The position numbers were made by a program, and so were the translations under genes. A DNA stretch of 64,000 nt from Vanilla planifolia (Eukaryota > Streptophyta > Magnoliopsida > Asparagales > Orchidaceae), in the NCBI GenBank assembly GCA_023846275.1, contig JAIUJO010000092.1, forward strand, positions 321,001 through 385,000. Reading direction: 5' to 3'. Within the stretch, counting starts at the first letter, position 1, and the number at the start of each line of letters is the position of its first letter. This document shows positions 26,812-42,900 of the stretch, piece by piece. The notes beneath the pieces were generated by a model. That model had not been told where the DNA came from. It did no database searches and saw nothing but the letters and a program-made list of their open reading frames with translations.

Positions 26812-29800
26812 TAAACTTTAGTATTTTTGGGCCTATTTAGGAGTGTAATTAATTGCAATCCAAAATAATACCCAATATTGAAAAAGAAAACATCATTGTA
26901 CATATCTAAATGACCTCCATCCTGCTAAATATTCATTTATGTAGCTTTAACTTATTTATTTTTTTAAAGTTTTTAACATTTTATAAGACATTTAGATTCA
27001 TAGCTTATTGGATGATTTAGAATGTCTCTTCTCATGTGATATATAATAGACTACAAATTTCTCCAATAATTTACCTTATTTATAATTTTTTTTATTTTAT
27101 TTTATTATATTAATATGAAACATTAATTCTCTTCTCATGTGATATTTACATCATTTTTATTTAATTATTTTATATTACCTTAATTTATCTCATTTTAACT
27201 TTATTATACATTTACGTTATATTTAAATTAAAATATATTTTTAATTATGCTTTTTTACATTTTTAATTCACAATAATTTTAAATAAGGCTTGATTGAGAA
27301 AAAAACAAGCTCACACCCAATTTTTTATGATTGAGGATGGTAGAATTTATCTTATTCTTTTAAATTTTTTGCTATAATTTGGAAATGTTTTTATGATACC
27401 ATAAATATCCTCTTATGTGGCCTTTATATCACTTTTATTCTATAATTTTACATTAATTTAATTTATATTATTTTAATTCTAATATATATTGAGTTAATAT
27501 TAAAAGAATAATTTATTATTATTTAGGTTTTTTTTTTTAGTAATTTATAGTATTGTTTAATAAGGTCCAAAAGATAGGAAATAATTGTGATCAGGCTCAA
27601 CTTCATTTTTTTATTGAGTTAATATTCATTTTTTTTATATTTTTTAAATACTTCATTTTTTTGAGTTTTACATGCATTGCAGAAAAGTTTGATTCGTGCA
27701 TGGTATAACTATCAAGGATGTCGCACTTAATCTCTTTGGTATCTTGGAATGCAATTTTTTGTATAACTTAGCTATTTGCAAAATGTTTTGCTTTGATTTG
27801 GTTATATTACTATATAACCCTAAGGTCCCTCATATGTGGCCTTTACATTATTTTGATTTGGCTATATTACATTACTTTAATTTAACACATTTTAGTTTTA
27901 ATAAATATCCATTAAATATTAAAAAAGTTTATTTATTATTATTATTATTATTTCTTATTTAGTTTTTAAATTTCTTGCAATTAAAAAATATATTTGATAA
28001 AGAATTAGCAAATTTCATTGGACTTGCCTCGATGGCATCAATCTAATTAAATATTGAATTTTTTACTTTCGATTTTTTCTCTTAGACATTCTTTACAAGA
28101 TATTTTGATTTTTTCCTAATTTTGTGGTCAAGGACTCGGTCTCCTTAGTATTATGGAAAACAAGTTTTGCATGCAATATATCAAGTTTCCTCAAATTAAT
28201 CTATTTGATATTGTTATATTATATTACTTTAATGTGTCTAGTTTCATCATTAATGTATATATACATAATATTAAAATAACATTTTATTCCCTTTTATGTT
28301 TAATAAATTTCGTAATTCACTGTAATAAGAAATAACATTTAATTGATATAAAACAAAATATTGTTGGACTCATCTCAATGATCTTTATCTAATTAAATAT
28401 TTATTTTTTAAAATTCATTGGTTTTAAATTTGTGCTTGATTTGGTATGTGAGGATGTTACACTTGATCTCTTTAATTTCATGTAATACAACTTTCTTGTA
28501 AAGTTTATTTTATTTTTTAAAAACATTTTCTTTAATTTTATCATATTACTATAAAACTCCAATTCTTCTATAAGGTGATATTTACATCTTGGTTTAGTTA
28601 TATTTGATTTCCTTCGTTTCACTTTTGAGGCATCCTTCATGTGCTATTTATGTACTTTTTTTTCAAATTTTTCATTTGGTTTGGTTTTATTCTTGAAAAA
28701 TTGTAATTCTCCTCTTGTGAGACCTTTATAAAGCTTTGATTTTTACAATATTACTTATGTTTAATTTACCTTATTTTAGCTTCAAAATGTTTTTCTTACT
28801 ATCATACTAACAATTTGTTATTTATTCTTATCTAACTTAATAAGTCATAAAAATTGTGAATGAGGTGCAATCACAATAAAACAAAGAATGTTGGACTCAT
28901 TTCGATGAGCTTTATCTACACCAATGCTTAATTCTAAATTTTTAAGAGTCTTATTTCAATGGTTTTGTTTTAGTGCATTTTTTCAATTTATCTCACTTTA
29001 GCTTCAATATATATTCACATAATATTAAAGTAACAATTTACTAATTTTGATATTTAATTATATTGTGTATTTTTAATATTCCTAATTGAAGTGTGGTTAA
29101 GGTGAAACAAACGTCATTAAACTAGTCTAGATGAGCTATAAAAATTTTGTACTTGTTTCTTATTTCTAGATATCTTATGTTTTAGAGTTTTTTAATTTTT
29201 TAGTAACTTTTTTATTTGAACCTAATTAATGAATTAGTTTGTTACACTTGATCTCTTTGATTTCTTGGTATGCAAGTTTTCTATAATATTTCTCACAAAT
29301 GTTAAGACTTTTCCCGTTAATTTAGTCATAGTACTTTGAAACTTTTCTACTCTATTGTGATCCATTACTTTACATTTATTTGTTTATGTTACCCAACTTC
29401 AATTTCTCTCTTTTTAGTTTAACATATATTTTTCCAACACTAACAAAATAATTCATTATTTTTTAATGCTTATATACTTGGTTAATTTGCTGTTATTCTA
29501 AATGAGGTTCAATATAGATGAAATAGATACCATTAGACTTGTCTTGAATTACCATATTAAATTAAAAACTCATTTTTATATCATTAAACCTTTTTTTAAA
29601 GTTTTGGTAAGTTTTATGAGATATTTTGATTCATACCTAATTTGATGATCTGTGAAGTTCCATTCAAACTCTATAGTATCATAGAATGCAAGTTGTTTTA
29701 TTAATTTATCTCATTTCTTAAAAGGCTTGGCTTTGATTTTGTCATATTACTATGCAGATTTGAATCTCAACTTGCCTGACCTTTACATACCTTTAATTTT

Positions 29801-30796
29801 GCTACATTTTATTACTACAACTAATATTATTTCAACTAAATATATATTATTGTAATATTAAAATAATAATTTAATATTATTATGACTAATTATATTATAA
29901 ATTTATCATAATTTTGGAGCATCACAAATTGAAATGAACTAAATGTCATTTGACTTATCTCAAAGCATGTTATCAAATTTAATATTATTTTTTTTCTTTT
30001 GAAATATTTTTCTTTTTAGAGTTTTTATTGACTTTGCAAGACTTTTTGATACAAACTTTTTTTTGACAATCGATGTTGTTACTCTCAATCATTTTAATGT
30101 GTTTGGATGGAATTTATTAGTATAATTGATTTTATTTTTTAAATATTTTACTTTGATTTGGTTATATTACTATATAACTCTATGTCTCCTCTTGTGTGAC
30201 TTTTACATCACGACTGGGTTATAATATGTAACTTCAATATGCATTATTTTATATTTCATATGTAATTATTTAGTAATAAAATAATAATTTATTATTATTT
30301 ATTTTATTTATTTTAAAATTTACTATAATTTTAAAAGATGCCCAATTGACACCAAAAGAAGATTGTTAAAATTGTCTAAAAGAGTTCTACCTAATTCAGT
30401 ATTTATTTTATATTTTTTCAAAAAAAAAATTGTAAGCCTTTTGCATGTTTTATAAAACATTTGGATTCATGCCTTATTTGATGTTTAAAAATTTTTCACT
30501 TAATCTCCTTAATTTTTTGGAAAATACATGTTTTTAGTATAATTTATCTGATATCTTTAACTTTTTTGTTTTGATTTGGGTACATTATTATAGAACACTT
30601 ATTCTCCTCTCATGTGACCTTTATATTAATTTAATTTGCTAACATTATGTTGCATAAATTTATCACATTTATTTTTAAATATTTGTTAACTTAATATTTA
30701 AAAAATAAATTACTATCATTTAAGCTTATTTTAGTTGATAATTCATAATAATTTTAAACAATGAATGAGCACGATGAAATGAAAGTTCTTCGACTC

Positions 30797-30960
30797 ATCT
30801 CTTCCTCTTCATCTACATCATCATCATCATAATCTTCTTCTTCTTCTTCATTATCATCATCTTCTTCTTTTATTCTTCTTCCTCATTTTCTACTTCTTGT
30901 TCAACTACTTTTTCTTCTTCTTGTTCTTCTTCTTTTCATATTTGTCTTCTCTTTATCCTT
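30797..30960. repeat. Imperfect (TTC/TCA)n polypyrimidine microsatellite
   Basis: About 160 bp of almost pure pyrimidine on the plus strand, built from TTC, TCA and CTT triplets, with few interruptions. It lies inside an array unit just after the landmark GACTCATCTC and seems to have expanded from it. The minus strand is a purine tract that could in principle form triplex DNA. It is not coding. Confidence 0.9.
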
Positions 30961-33900
30961 AATCCTTATTCATTTCTTATTCTTCCTAATTGCAATAGAA
31001 AAATTTAACAAAGAGGAAATAAACTATTTAAATTTTAATTTTAGTTATTTTTAAATATTTATTTTTACGATCTAGATATGTTTTATTAGATATTTTCACT
31101 TGTACCTAATTTGATGATGAACTATGTAACACTATATCCTTAAAATGGTTTAATAAATTCTTTCCAAACCATTCATCACATTTTTATAATTTTTTTCTAT
31201 GGTTTGTTTATGTTAGCATGTTACTCTAATTCTCCACTTGGTTGATATCCATATTTCTGTGATTTAGTGATATTATATTTATCCAATTTGTTTGATTTTA
31301 ATTTTAATATTTTTTCATCATATTAAAAAAATAATTTTTATTTTTTATGCTTACTTATTGAGTTACTTCATAGTAATTCCTAGGTAGGATTGAAAAAGAC
31401 GAAATAAGAAGCGATGAACTTGTGTCGAAGAGTTTTATTCAATTAAATATTCATTAATATATTTTTAAAAAATTATTCTTTCAAGGTTTTGCATGATTAA
31501 TGAAACATTTTCATTTATACTTGATTTGAAGGTTAAAGTTGAATCACTTAATCTCCATAATATCTTTGAATGTAACTTTCTTATAAAACTTAATTAATTT
31601 AATCAGGTTTTTCACTTTCATTTAGTTATATTGAAATAAGACTCAAATTGTTTTCTAATGTGACCATTACATCGACTTAGTTTTTTTTTACAATACATTG
31701 ATTTAATTTATTTCATTTGAACTTTATTATATATTTTCTTAATGCTAATATAATATTTTATTAGTATTTGGGGATATTTAATTTTTTAATTTGTAGTAGT
31801 TTCTAAAGAGGTGTAATTGTTATGAAACAAACATCATATGACTTATATAAGTGAGCTCTATCTAATTAAATATTCATTTATATTTTCCTCATTTTTTTAT
31901 TTCCTAAAGTTTTTCCACACTTTATGAGGTATTCAATTTGTACATAATTTAACGGTAAAAAAAGTTGTACTTGATCTCTGTTGTATCTTGGAATTTAACT
32001 TTTCTAAAAAAACTCATCTAATTTCCTCAATATTTTTCGATTTGATTTTGTTATATTACAGGTAACTCTAGATATCGTTTTGTCTAAAGTTCACATTACA
32101 ATTTTTTTGAGACATTAAATTTCTTCAATTATCACATTTCAACTTTAATATAGTTTTTTTGAATAAAAATAATTGTTTATTATTTCTATCATTGCTTATT
32201 TTGGTTATCCAAAGATGTTATAAAGAACAATCAAAATGAATTATTCATTTTTAAATGTAATACAATTTTATTTTTGAAGACTTTAACTCTTTTACTTAAC
32301 ATTTCGAATTGTATTAGTTTTGGTAACTGAGAACATTACAATCTCGACGACATTTTGGAATATAGCTACCTCATATAATTAATCTTAGTTTTTCAATTCT
32401 TTTGAATTAATTTAGTTATGTTATTATAATACACTAATTCTACCTTTACATTATTTTAATTTTCTAACATATTATTTCTTTAATTTATCTCATTTTAATA
32501 ATAATATATTTTTTTATTTTTAATTAGTAGTTTAATTTTTTAATTTTGGCTAATAAATTTGATAATTCATGGAAATTCAAAACAATGTTTAGTTGAAAAG
32601 AAAGGAATAATTTATTATTATTTATCTTTATTAAATTTGATAAATTACAGTAATTCAAAACATGGTTCGATTAAGACAAAACAAATATTATTGGACTCAT
32701 CTCTATGAGTTTTATGAAATGAATATTTATTTTTGATATTTTTAAATATTTTATTATCAAAAGTTTTTGCATGCTTTACAAGATTTTTTTATTCGAGCCT
32801 AGTTAGATGATTAGTATAATTTAATGTAACATCCTCATTAAATTAATTTAATTTACTCAAAATTTTTCCTTTGATTTGATTAAATTATTAGGTAACTATA
32901 AATCCTATATTGTTTTACTATTACATAAAATTAATTTCGTTTCATAACATTATTTCAATTTATCACGTTTTAGGTTTAGTGTATATTTACTCAAAATTAA
33001 AATAATAATATTTTTATTATTTATAGTAATTTAATTTAGTAATTCATAGTAATTCCAAACAAGATTCAATTGAGGTGAAATAAAAATCTTCAAACTTATC
33101 TCAAGAGCTCTATCCAATTAAACATTTATTTTAATATTATAAAATATTTATTTTTTGTATTTTTTCCATTTTTTATAAGTTACTTAAAAATATTACTCAG
33201 GAATTCAACTTTTTCAAATGGTTTTCTCATTTCTTTAAATTCTTTTCTTTTATTTAGTTATAATACTATGAAACACTAAATCTTTTCTTATGTTACCATT
33301 ACATCACTTTGGTTAGGTTTTGTTATATTTATTCAAGTTTTGTAACTTTTAATTTATAATATATTTATTTAATATCAAAATAATAATTTATTTTTATCTA
33401 TGATTGTTTAGTTTGGTAATAAGTAGTCATTCAAAGTAGGATTTGATCTAGATGACAGAAGCATAATTGAACACATCTTAATGATCTTCATCAAATTAAA
33501 TGTTTTCATTTTGTTTTCTAAAAGTTTTATTTTTTGACATTTGTTTTGAACCTTTAGAGACACTTTATTCACAACTGAATTTTTTTCAAAGATGTTACAT
33601 TTTCGCTTCTCAGTGTGTTGGTTGCAATATTGCTATACAAGTTTTTTTCTTCAAATTTTTACATGTGATTTAGTTATATTACTTTTAAAATGTAATTTTC
33701 ATATAACATGACATTGCATTTGTTCAATTTATTTTATTATAGTTTTATTATCCATTTTTTTAGCACTAAAATATTAACGAGTTATTAGTTAGGAAGATTT
33801 TAATTACGTAATTAATAATAATTGAAATGATGTAAAATAGAGATGAAACAAATATTGTTGGACTAATCTCGATGAATTATATTAGATTAAACATTAAATT

Positions 33901-36900
33901 TTATATTAATAAATATTTTTTATTAGTTTTTTACTTGATTTATGAGGCCTTTTTAATGCCTTCTTTTATGATTATGTCATACTTGATCTCCTTAGTATTT
34001 AACGATTTAACTTTTTCATAAGATTTATCTCTTTTTTAATATTTTACTTTGATTCCTTAATATTACTATGCAGCTCTAAATCTCTTATATTATGAGTATT
34101 AGATCACTTTATTTTGGCTACATTAAATTACTTTAATTTATCTCATTTCAACTTTAATATCTATGTACTATCATAATTCATCGTATTTCAAACAACTGCT
34201 ATATAAAGATGAAACAAAAAAAAATTTTGGACTTTTCTTGACTAACTAAATCACATTATATTTTATTTCAAAATTTTAAATATTTTATTTTCAATGGTTT
34301 ATGCATGCTTTATGAATATTTTGATTAATAACTAAATTTAATGATCAAAGGTGTTATTCTTTATCTTTTTGGCAACTTAGACAACATATTTCTTAAAAAA
34401 TTGATCTTATTTCTTCAAAAGATCTACTTTGATTTAGTTATAATACTTTGTAAATCTAACAAAATTTAATACAACCTTGAAATGACTTTATTTTTATTTT
34501 ATTGTGTTCCTTTAGTTTATCTCATTTGAAATTAAGATTTATTTATTTAATTTTAAAATAATATTTTTTTCTTATTTCTTCTTTTTTTATAATAAGTGGT
34601 CATTCTAAGTGAGTTCTAAATGAGACTAAAGAAATGTCATTGCCCTCAACTAGATATCTCTATCTAATTATATATCTATATATATAACTTTAAATAATTT
34701 ATTTTCTACTATTTTGAAATGTTTTATAATGTAATTTGATTCATACCAGCTTTGATGGCTTAGGATGTAACACTCAATCTCCTTGTTATCAAAGAATACT
34801 ACTTTCCAATAAAAAATATCTCATTTCTTCAAATTGTTCATTTTGAATTGGTTATATTGCTATAATATTGTAAATCTTATCTCATATGACTTTTGGATAG
34901 CTTTCATTTGGTTTTATTAAATTTCTTAAATTTTCTCAAATCAACTTTAATATATGTTGGCTTCAAATTAAAAGCAAAATTTAGTTTTATTTGCTCTTAT
35001 TTACAATTTTAATCATAGTAATTCAAAACTTTGATGAATTGAGACAAAATAAATGTCATTAGATTCATGCTAACAACCTTTGTACAAATAAAAATTAATT
35101 TACTAATTTTTAATATTTTATTAATTATGACTTTGGCATGCTTTACCAGTAATTTTGATTCATTTTTATGTTTTATTAATTATGAGGTCTACTGTAGATC
35201 AAATAATTTCCATTAGACTCCTCTCGACATGCAACATTTAATTAAATATTTTTTAAATTTTTTTAAATAATTAATTTGTAGGGTTTTGGCATGGTTTATA
35301 TGAAATTTTGATTAAACTTTATTTGATGATAGAGGATGTCACCCATGGCAACTATAGTATCTTGGAATGCAATTTTCCAATATAATTTATCTTATTTCTT
35401 CAAAATTTTTCTTTGATTTATTTATAATTTTATGTTACTCTAAACATACTATCTTTTGACCCTTACATCGCATTGACTATTTTATAATCTATTGGCTAAA
35501 TTTATATCATTTTGGTTATTATATATAGATTTTCTTAACATTAATATAATATTTTATTATAACTCATCTTTATTTACATCAATCATTTTGTGTAATCAAA
35601 AAATTATTTTAACAGAAATGAAATAAATAATGTTGGAGTTGTTGTCATGAGCTCTGTATATTTAACTATTACTTTATATATTTAAATATTAAATTTCTAG
35701 AATTTTTTTATGAGCCTTTTCTAATCATATATTATTTAATGATTGAGACTGTTTTACTTAAACTCCATAGTATCTTAAAATACAATTTTCTCAATTAATT
35801 TATCTTATTCTTTAATTTTTTTCATTTGGTTACATTACTATGAAACCATTTTTCTCTTCTAATGTGACATTTACATTTACTTAGTTATATTACATTACTT
35901 TACTTTTTGTGATTTATTTTTTAATTTATCTTTACTTAATATTAAATTCTAATTTGTTATTATTTTTTAATTAGTAAGGTAAATAAATATTTATTACAAA
36001 TGATTTTTAATAACAATGAAGCAAATATCATTTACTAGACTAGATAAGCATTATTTAATTTAAAATTCATTTTCACATTTGATTAATAATTATTTTCTAT
36101 GACTTTGTCATGTTTCATTACACTTTTTAATTTATACCAACTTGACAATCAAGGATGTTATATTAGAACTTCTTAAAATCAAAGAATGCAGTTTTCTCGT
36201 ATAATTTATCTTAATTTTTGTAGCTTATATTACTAAGAAACTTTAATTCTCCTTTAATGTGACCTTTATTTAGTTTTGATTTTATTATATTAACAATTTT
36301 CATCATTTTAGTTTTAATAAATATTCTCTTAATATTAAAACCATTGATTGTTATTATTTGGAGTTACTTATAACGTTAATTAAATAGCAATTCTAAACAA
36401 GCTTTGATCATGATGATATTAACATTATTGTACTCTTCTAAATGAGTGTTATCCAAATAAATGTTTATTTTTATATTTTTCAAAATTTCTTTTTATGCAT
36501 ATTTACAAAATTTCAAAAGAAATACAGATTCCCATCTAATTTGATAATCAAGTAAGTTAAAATTAACCTCCTTGCATGTATGAATGCAATTTTCCCCCAT
36601 AATTCATCTACTTTTTTAAAAATGTTACTCCTTTACTTGTGTGTATTAACCTGAAGCAATAATCATCCTTTCTTGTGACCATTACATCACTTTGATAAGG
36701 TAATAATATATTTCTTAAATTTATCTCAATTTAACATTATTATATATTTATTAAATATTAAATCAATAATTTATTAATGTTTATGGTTACTTAATATGGT
36801 ATTCACAATAGTTCCAAACGATGTAAAATCAAGGCTAATAAATGATTTTATATGAATATCAATGAGCCATATTCAATAAAAAAAAATATTTTATATTTTT

Positions 36901-39900
36901 AAATAATTTAATTTCATGTTTTTAATGCTTTTATGAGATATTTCAATTAGCACGTGATTTGATAATAGAGGATATAACACTCCACTTTCTTAGTATTGTG
37001 GGGGGGCAACTTTGTTGGACTATTTATCTCACAACTTCAATTTTTCTCTTTGATTCTATTATATTACCATATAAGCAAAAATCTCCTTTGATATGACCTT
37101 ACCGTCGATTTGAATTAGCTCTATTACTTTGCTTTAATTTGTCATATTTGAACTTTGATAAATTTTTACTGAATAATAAAACAATATTTTATTTTTACTT
37201 ATGCTTATTTAATTGGTTAATTCATAGTAATTCTAAACAAGGTATAATTCTTGCCAAATAAATGTCGTTGGACTTATCTCAATGATCTTTATCCAAATAA
37301 ATATTCATTTTTTATTTTAAATTGTTTTATTTTCATTATTTTGACATGTTTTATAAAATAATTTAATTTCAACTAGATCTAACAATCAAATACTTTACAC
37401 TCACTCATTTTAGTACATTCAAATGTTACCTTCATGCATAACTTATCTCATTTTTTAAGCCTTTTTGTTTTGATTTGGTTATATTACAACGTTACCCCAA
37501 ATCTATTATCACATGACCATTACATCACTTTAATTTAGTTGTATTATACTGCTTTTATCTGTCTCATTTAAATATTAATATTTATTTATTAATAATAAAT
37601 ATTAATCTATTATTATTTATGCTTTTTACTATAGCATTTTATAAAAATTCCAGATGAGACCTGATTGAGATGAAACTAGCATCATCGAACTCATCTAGTC
37701 TAACTCTATCCAATCAAGTATTCATCATTAAATTGTTGAAGTTTTTCTTTTTTTAAAGGTTTTGGCATTGTTTAAAGACATTTTGATTCATGTGTAACTA
37801 GAACATTGAGGATGACTGTCTCATTCTCTTTAGTATCATCAAATGAATATTTCCCACACAATTTATCACATTTTGTTGAATTTTTTTCCTTTGATTAAGT
37901 TATAGAATTTTGAAACTCTAAATCACATCTAATATGACCTTTACTTTATTTTCATTTACTTATATTGTATTGATTAATTTATATCAATTTTTCTTTGATA
38001 TTTTTAATTAAAATTAGAATACTACTTTATTTTATTTATGCATTTTTGTTAAAGTAATATGTTATAATTTCAAATGAGCTTTAATGTAGATGAAATACAT
38101 ATTTTTGGGCTCATCTTAATGAGCTTTGTTAAGTAAATATTAATTTTTATATCTTTACATTTTTTCTAAGCTCTTAGGCTGCTTAATGGATCCTTTCAAA
38201 TTGTACTTAATTTGATAATCAATGATGTTACACTTCATCTAAACATTCTCATTTATAATTTATATTTTTTTTTCAAATTTTTTGTTTTGATGTGGATAAT
38301 TATTATAAAACCCTAATTCTACACTAATGTGCACATACATCACTTTTATTTTGTTATATTACATTGCTTTAATTTATCTCACTTTAGATTTATTATACAT
38401 TTAGTTAATATTAAAGTAATAATTTATTTTTTGCTATTAGTTTTTGTCATTTGTAGTAGTTTTGGACATGGTCCTATTAACACAAAACAAACATAATTAG
38501 ATTAATCTTAAAAGGCTTCATCCAATTAATTATTAATTTGTATATTTTTTATATTTTATTTCCTAAGGCATAGAAAAGCCTTATCTTTCATTTTGCACCT
38601 AATTTGATGTTCTAAAATGTTACGTAGCATTTTCTTATTAACATGGAATATAATTTATTCTATATAATTTATCTCATTTCTACAACATTTTCACATTGAT
38701 TTTCTTATATTTGTAGAAAACGGTAACTATCCATTCCTATCATAGTTACATGGCCTTGATTTCCTTACATTAAATTACTTTAATTTAAAAAATTTTTGAT
38801 TTAATAAATATTTACTTAACATTAAAAATAATTTTTTATGTTTAATTACACTAATAATTCATAATATTTCCAAATGACTTCTTTGTAAGATGAAACAAAC
38901 ATTATTAAGTTGTCTTGATGAGTTTTATCCAAGAAAATATTAGTTTTATATTTCACAATATTTTAATTTCTTTGGTTTTCACACTTTTATATGGTTTTAT
39001 TATTCGTGGATCATTTTTTGGACAAGGACATTACACCTTATATCTCTGGTACCTTGGAAAGTAACTTCCACATAAAATTTATCTCTGATTTTATGTTTTT
39101 TTTGTTGAATTTGTTATGTTATTATTAAACTCTAATTCAACTCTCCTATGGCTTTTACATCACTTTGAGTTTTTTTTAATTATGTTGCTTCAATATATGT
39201 CATTTCAATACTAAAGTATATTTTCTTAATTTTAAAATAATAATTTACTAATTTATGGTTAATTAATTTAATAATGAAATGTAATTCAAAAAGTGGTTCG
39301 ATTTAGACAACATGTCATCACTCTCACCTTAACATACTCTACTAAATTTAACATTCATTTTATATTTTTAAATATTTTTCTTTAGTTTTGAAATGTGTTA
39401 TAAGACAATCAATTCATTAAAAAATCAATAACTATAGATGTTACATTTGATCTCCTTTGTATCTTAAAATTGAACTTTTACATAAACTTTATCTTTTTTT
39501 TCAAAAAAAAAAGTTTTTTTGTTTTGTGATATAACTATGAAAATCTTATTCTCTTCTAATGTTACTTTAGAACACTTTGACTTTTTAAAAAAACTCTGCT
39601 TCAATTTATCTCATTTTAAGTATAATATATATTTACATAACATTAAAAAAATAATTTATCAATATTAATGTTTAATTATTTTTTTAATTCGTAGTAATTG
39701 CAAATTAGGTTCGATCAAGTTGAAAAAAATGTCATTGGTCACGTGTGAAGAGCTCTACAAAATTACCTATTTATTTTTATATTTTTAAGTATTTAATTTT
39801 CTAATGATTTGGCACGAACTTGTGATATTTCAATTTATATCTAATTTGATGATGAAGGATGTCATACTCGATCACCTTTGTTCATTAAATTACAATTTTT

Positions 39901-42900
39901 CTCTATAGTTTATCACATTTCATCACTCTTTTGCTTTGCTATGTTATGTTAATTTGTAATTTTAAATCTATTATCATGTAAGCTTTACATCACTTTAACA
40001 TGGTTATACTATATTACTCCAATATATCACAATTCATGTTTAATATATGTTTAATTATTTTAGTAACTCATTGTAAGTCTAAATGAGGATTGATTAGTAA
40101 AAAAATAGATGTTGTTGTACTCATTTTTAAGATCTCAATCTAATTAAATATTTTTTATGTTTTAAATGTTATATTTTCTTTAGTTTTGGGATTCTTAATA
40201 AGACAATTTTATTCGTACCTAATTTGATGATCAGGATTGTTAACCTTCATTTTCTTTGTATCTTGGACAGTAACTTTGCTATACAACTTACTATATTTTT
40301 TCAAATTTTTTCACTTTAACTTGTTTGCATTATTATGTAACTCTTAATCCCCTCTTTTATGACCATTACATCACTTTTATTTGGTTATATTATATGGTTT
40401 TAAAATATCTTTGTTTAGTTTTAACATATATTTACTTGATATAAAAAAAATTATAATTCTTTAGATATTTTATTTTAGTAATTCATAATAATTCCAAATG
40501 ATGTCTAATTAAGTCCAAAAAAATCATTCAAATCATCTCAATAATGTTTATCTAATTTAACTTTAATTTCATATTTTTCAAAGTTTTAGCTAAGCTTTAG
40601 CTCACTATATTAGGCATTTCTACTAATACCTATTTTTTATTATCGATGATCTTACAATCAATTTCCTTAATACAATGGAATATAAATTTTTTTATAAAAT
40701 GTATCAAATGTTTTAGAATATCTTTTATTGATTTGTTATACTATAATTAAACACCTATTCTGTTATCATGTGATTGTTACATTTATTTCATTTGGTAACA
40801 TTTTAGTACTTAATTTTAACATCTTTCTTTTTAATATATGTTTTTTAAATTTTTGAATAATGATTCATTATTATTTTCATCTTAATTAATTTTGCAATCC
40901 ATGCCAATTCTAAACTAGGCTAATTGTGATGAAATGAACTTCATTGGACTCATCTTGATGAGTTTTATCAAATTAAATATTTATTTTTCTATTTTAAAAT
41001 ATTTAATTTGTAAAGATTTTGAAGTTTTTTTGAAGAAATTTTTATTCGCACCTAATTTGATTATCAAATTTACTACACTCGATCTCTTTAGAATGTTGAG
41101 ATCGAACATTTCCATAAAAAAATTTCTCATTTCATCAAATGTTTTTCTTTGTTTTGTTTGTGTTACAATATAACTTTTAATCTCTTCTCATGCGACCATA
41201 TATTGCTTCAATTAGTTTATAATGCATTGTTACAATTTATATCGTTCCAACTTCAATATTTACTTACATCATATTAAAAAAAATTTATTTGTTATGGCAA
41301 TTTTTTGTGAGCCAAATGAGATCCAATTTAGACAAAACAAGCATTGATCCTCTTGTCTTAATTAACTCCTTCTAATTTTATATTTTCGAATATTTTATTT
41401 TAATGGGATTAACATTCTTAAGGAATGCTTTTGATTTATACTTGAAATTATGATAGAGGATGTTACACTCAATCTCCTTGAAATCATAGAATATAACTTT
41501 AATTTTAAATTAATCTCATTTCTTTAACTATTTAACTATGACTTGGTTATATTTTTATTGAACCCTTATTCTCTAGTTATGAGACCTCTACATTACTTTT
41601 ATTTTGCTAAAATTCATCAATCGAATTTATTCAATTTACTTTGTTGATTTATTATAATTCTAAGTGAGGTTTCATTAAGAAGAAATAAACATTTTTAAAT
41701 TTTTTATTTTATAAACTTTTGTCACACTTTATAAATAACTTTAATTCATCCTTGATATAATGATAAATGATTTTATAGTTCTTCTACTTAGTAATTTGGA
41801 ACTCAACTTTCGCATATAATTTTGTCACCCTTACCACTACCCATTTCATAACTTTAATTTTGTTATATTATGTTGGTTCAACTTACCTTGTTTTGTTATT
41901 AATATATAGTTACTTACTTTTTAAATAATAATTTATTATAATTTTTTCATATTCACATTATTAACTTATAAAAATACAAAATGATGTGCAATTAAGAAGA
42001 ATTGAACGTTACTAGACTCAGCTCGACAACCACGATATAATTCAATATTCATCTTTATGCTTTTAAATTTTTTAATTTCTATAGTTTTGTTAACTTGAAG
42101 AGATATTTTTGTTCATACATGATATTTTTATTAAGTATGCCACATTTGATATCTTTACCATCTTGGAATGCAACTTTACCATCTAATATATCTTGTTTCA
42201 TCAAATTTTTTTATTTTTTTTACTATTATAAAACTCTAATTCTCCTCTAAATGATTCATATATAACTTTTATTTTGTCATATTTAAATTTTTTAATTTAT
42301 TTTCTTTTAACATTAATAAATATTTAATTAATATTAGATTAATAAGTTATTATTATTTACATTTTAAATTTTTTTAATATTAAAATAGTAAATTTTTATT
42401 ATTAAAAAAGGAAATTATTATTATTGATTTTATTTTATTCTAAAAAAATGTTCATTTATAGGCAAAACAAAACTTTTTGGACCCATATTGGCTAATTTTA
42501 TCAAATTAAACATTTATTTTTATATTTTAAGTGCTTTATTTTTTAGAATTTTCGTATGTTTTATGACAATTTTTATTCATACCTAATTTTATGATCTAGT
42601 ATGCCACACTCGAACTCTTGAGTATTTTGTTATATTAATGTGCAACTTTAAACCTCCATTCATGTAGCCTTCACATTGCTAATTTACATATGTTTTTATT
42701 TTTTTATTTAATTCATTTAGGCATTAACATATGTTCACTTCATATTTAAATAATATGTTTTCATCATTCATGTATAATTCCTATATTAGTTAGTTTTAAT
42801 TCAAAATCAGGTCTAATCAATATGAAAGAAAAGAACATTGTACTTGCCTTTGTAGACCTCATCCAATTATATATTCATTTTGATTTATTTTAAATATTTT

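Noticed and set aside
27696-27962. An 88-codon frame sharing the phrase D-V-A-L-N-L with the frame at 15,416, as evidence of a conserved peptide
   Set aside because: The shared phrase is just the translated GATGTTACACTCGAT box. A little further on the two frames are in different phases of the unit, so there is no conserved protein.
30797-30960. Ser/Phe-rich coding repeat from the TTC tract
   Set aside because: The tract is interrupted out of phase and sits inside non-coding satellite; it is a plain microsatellite.
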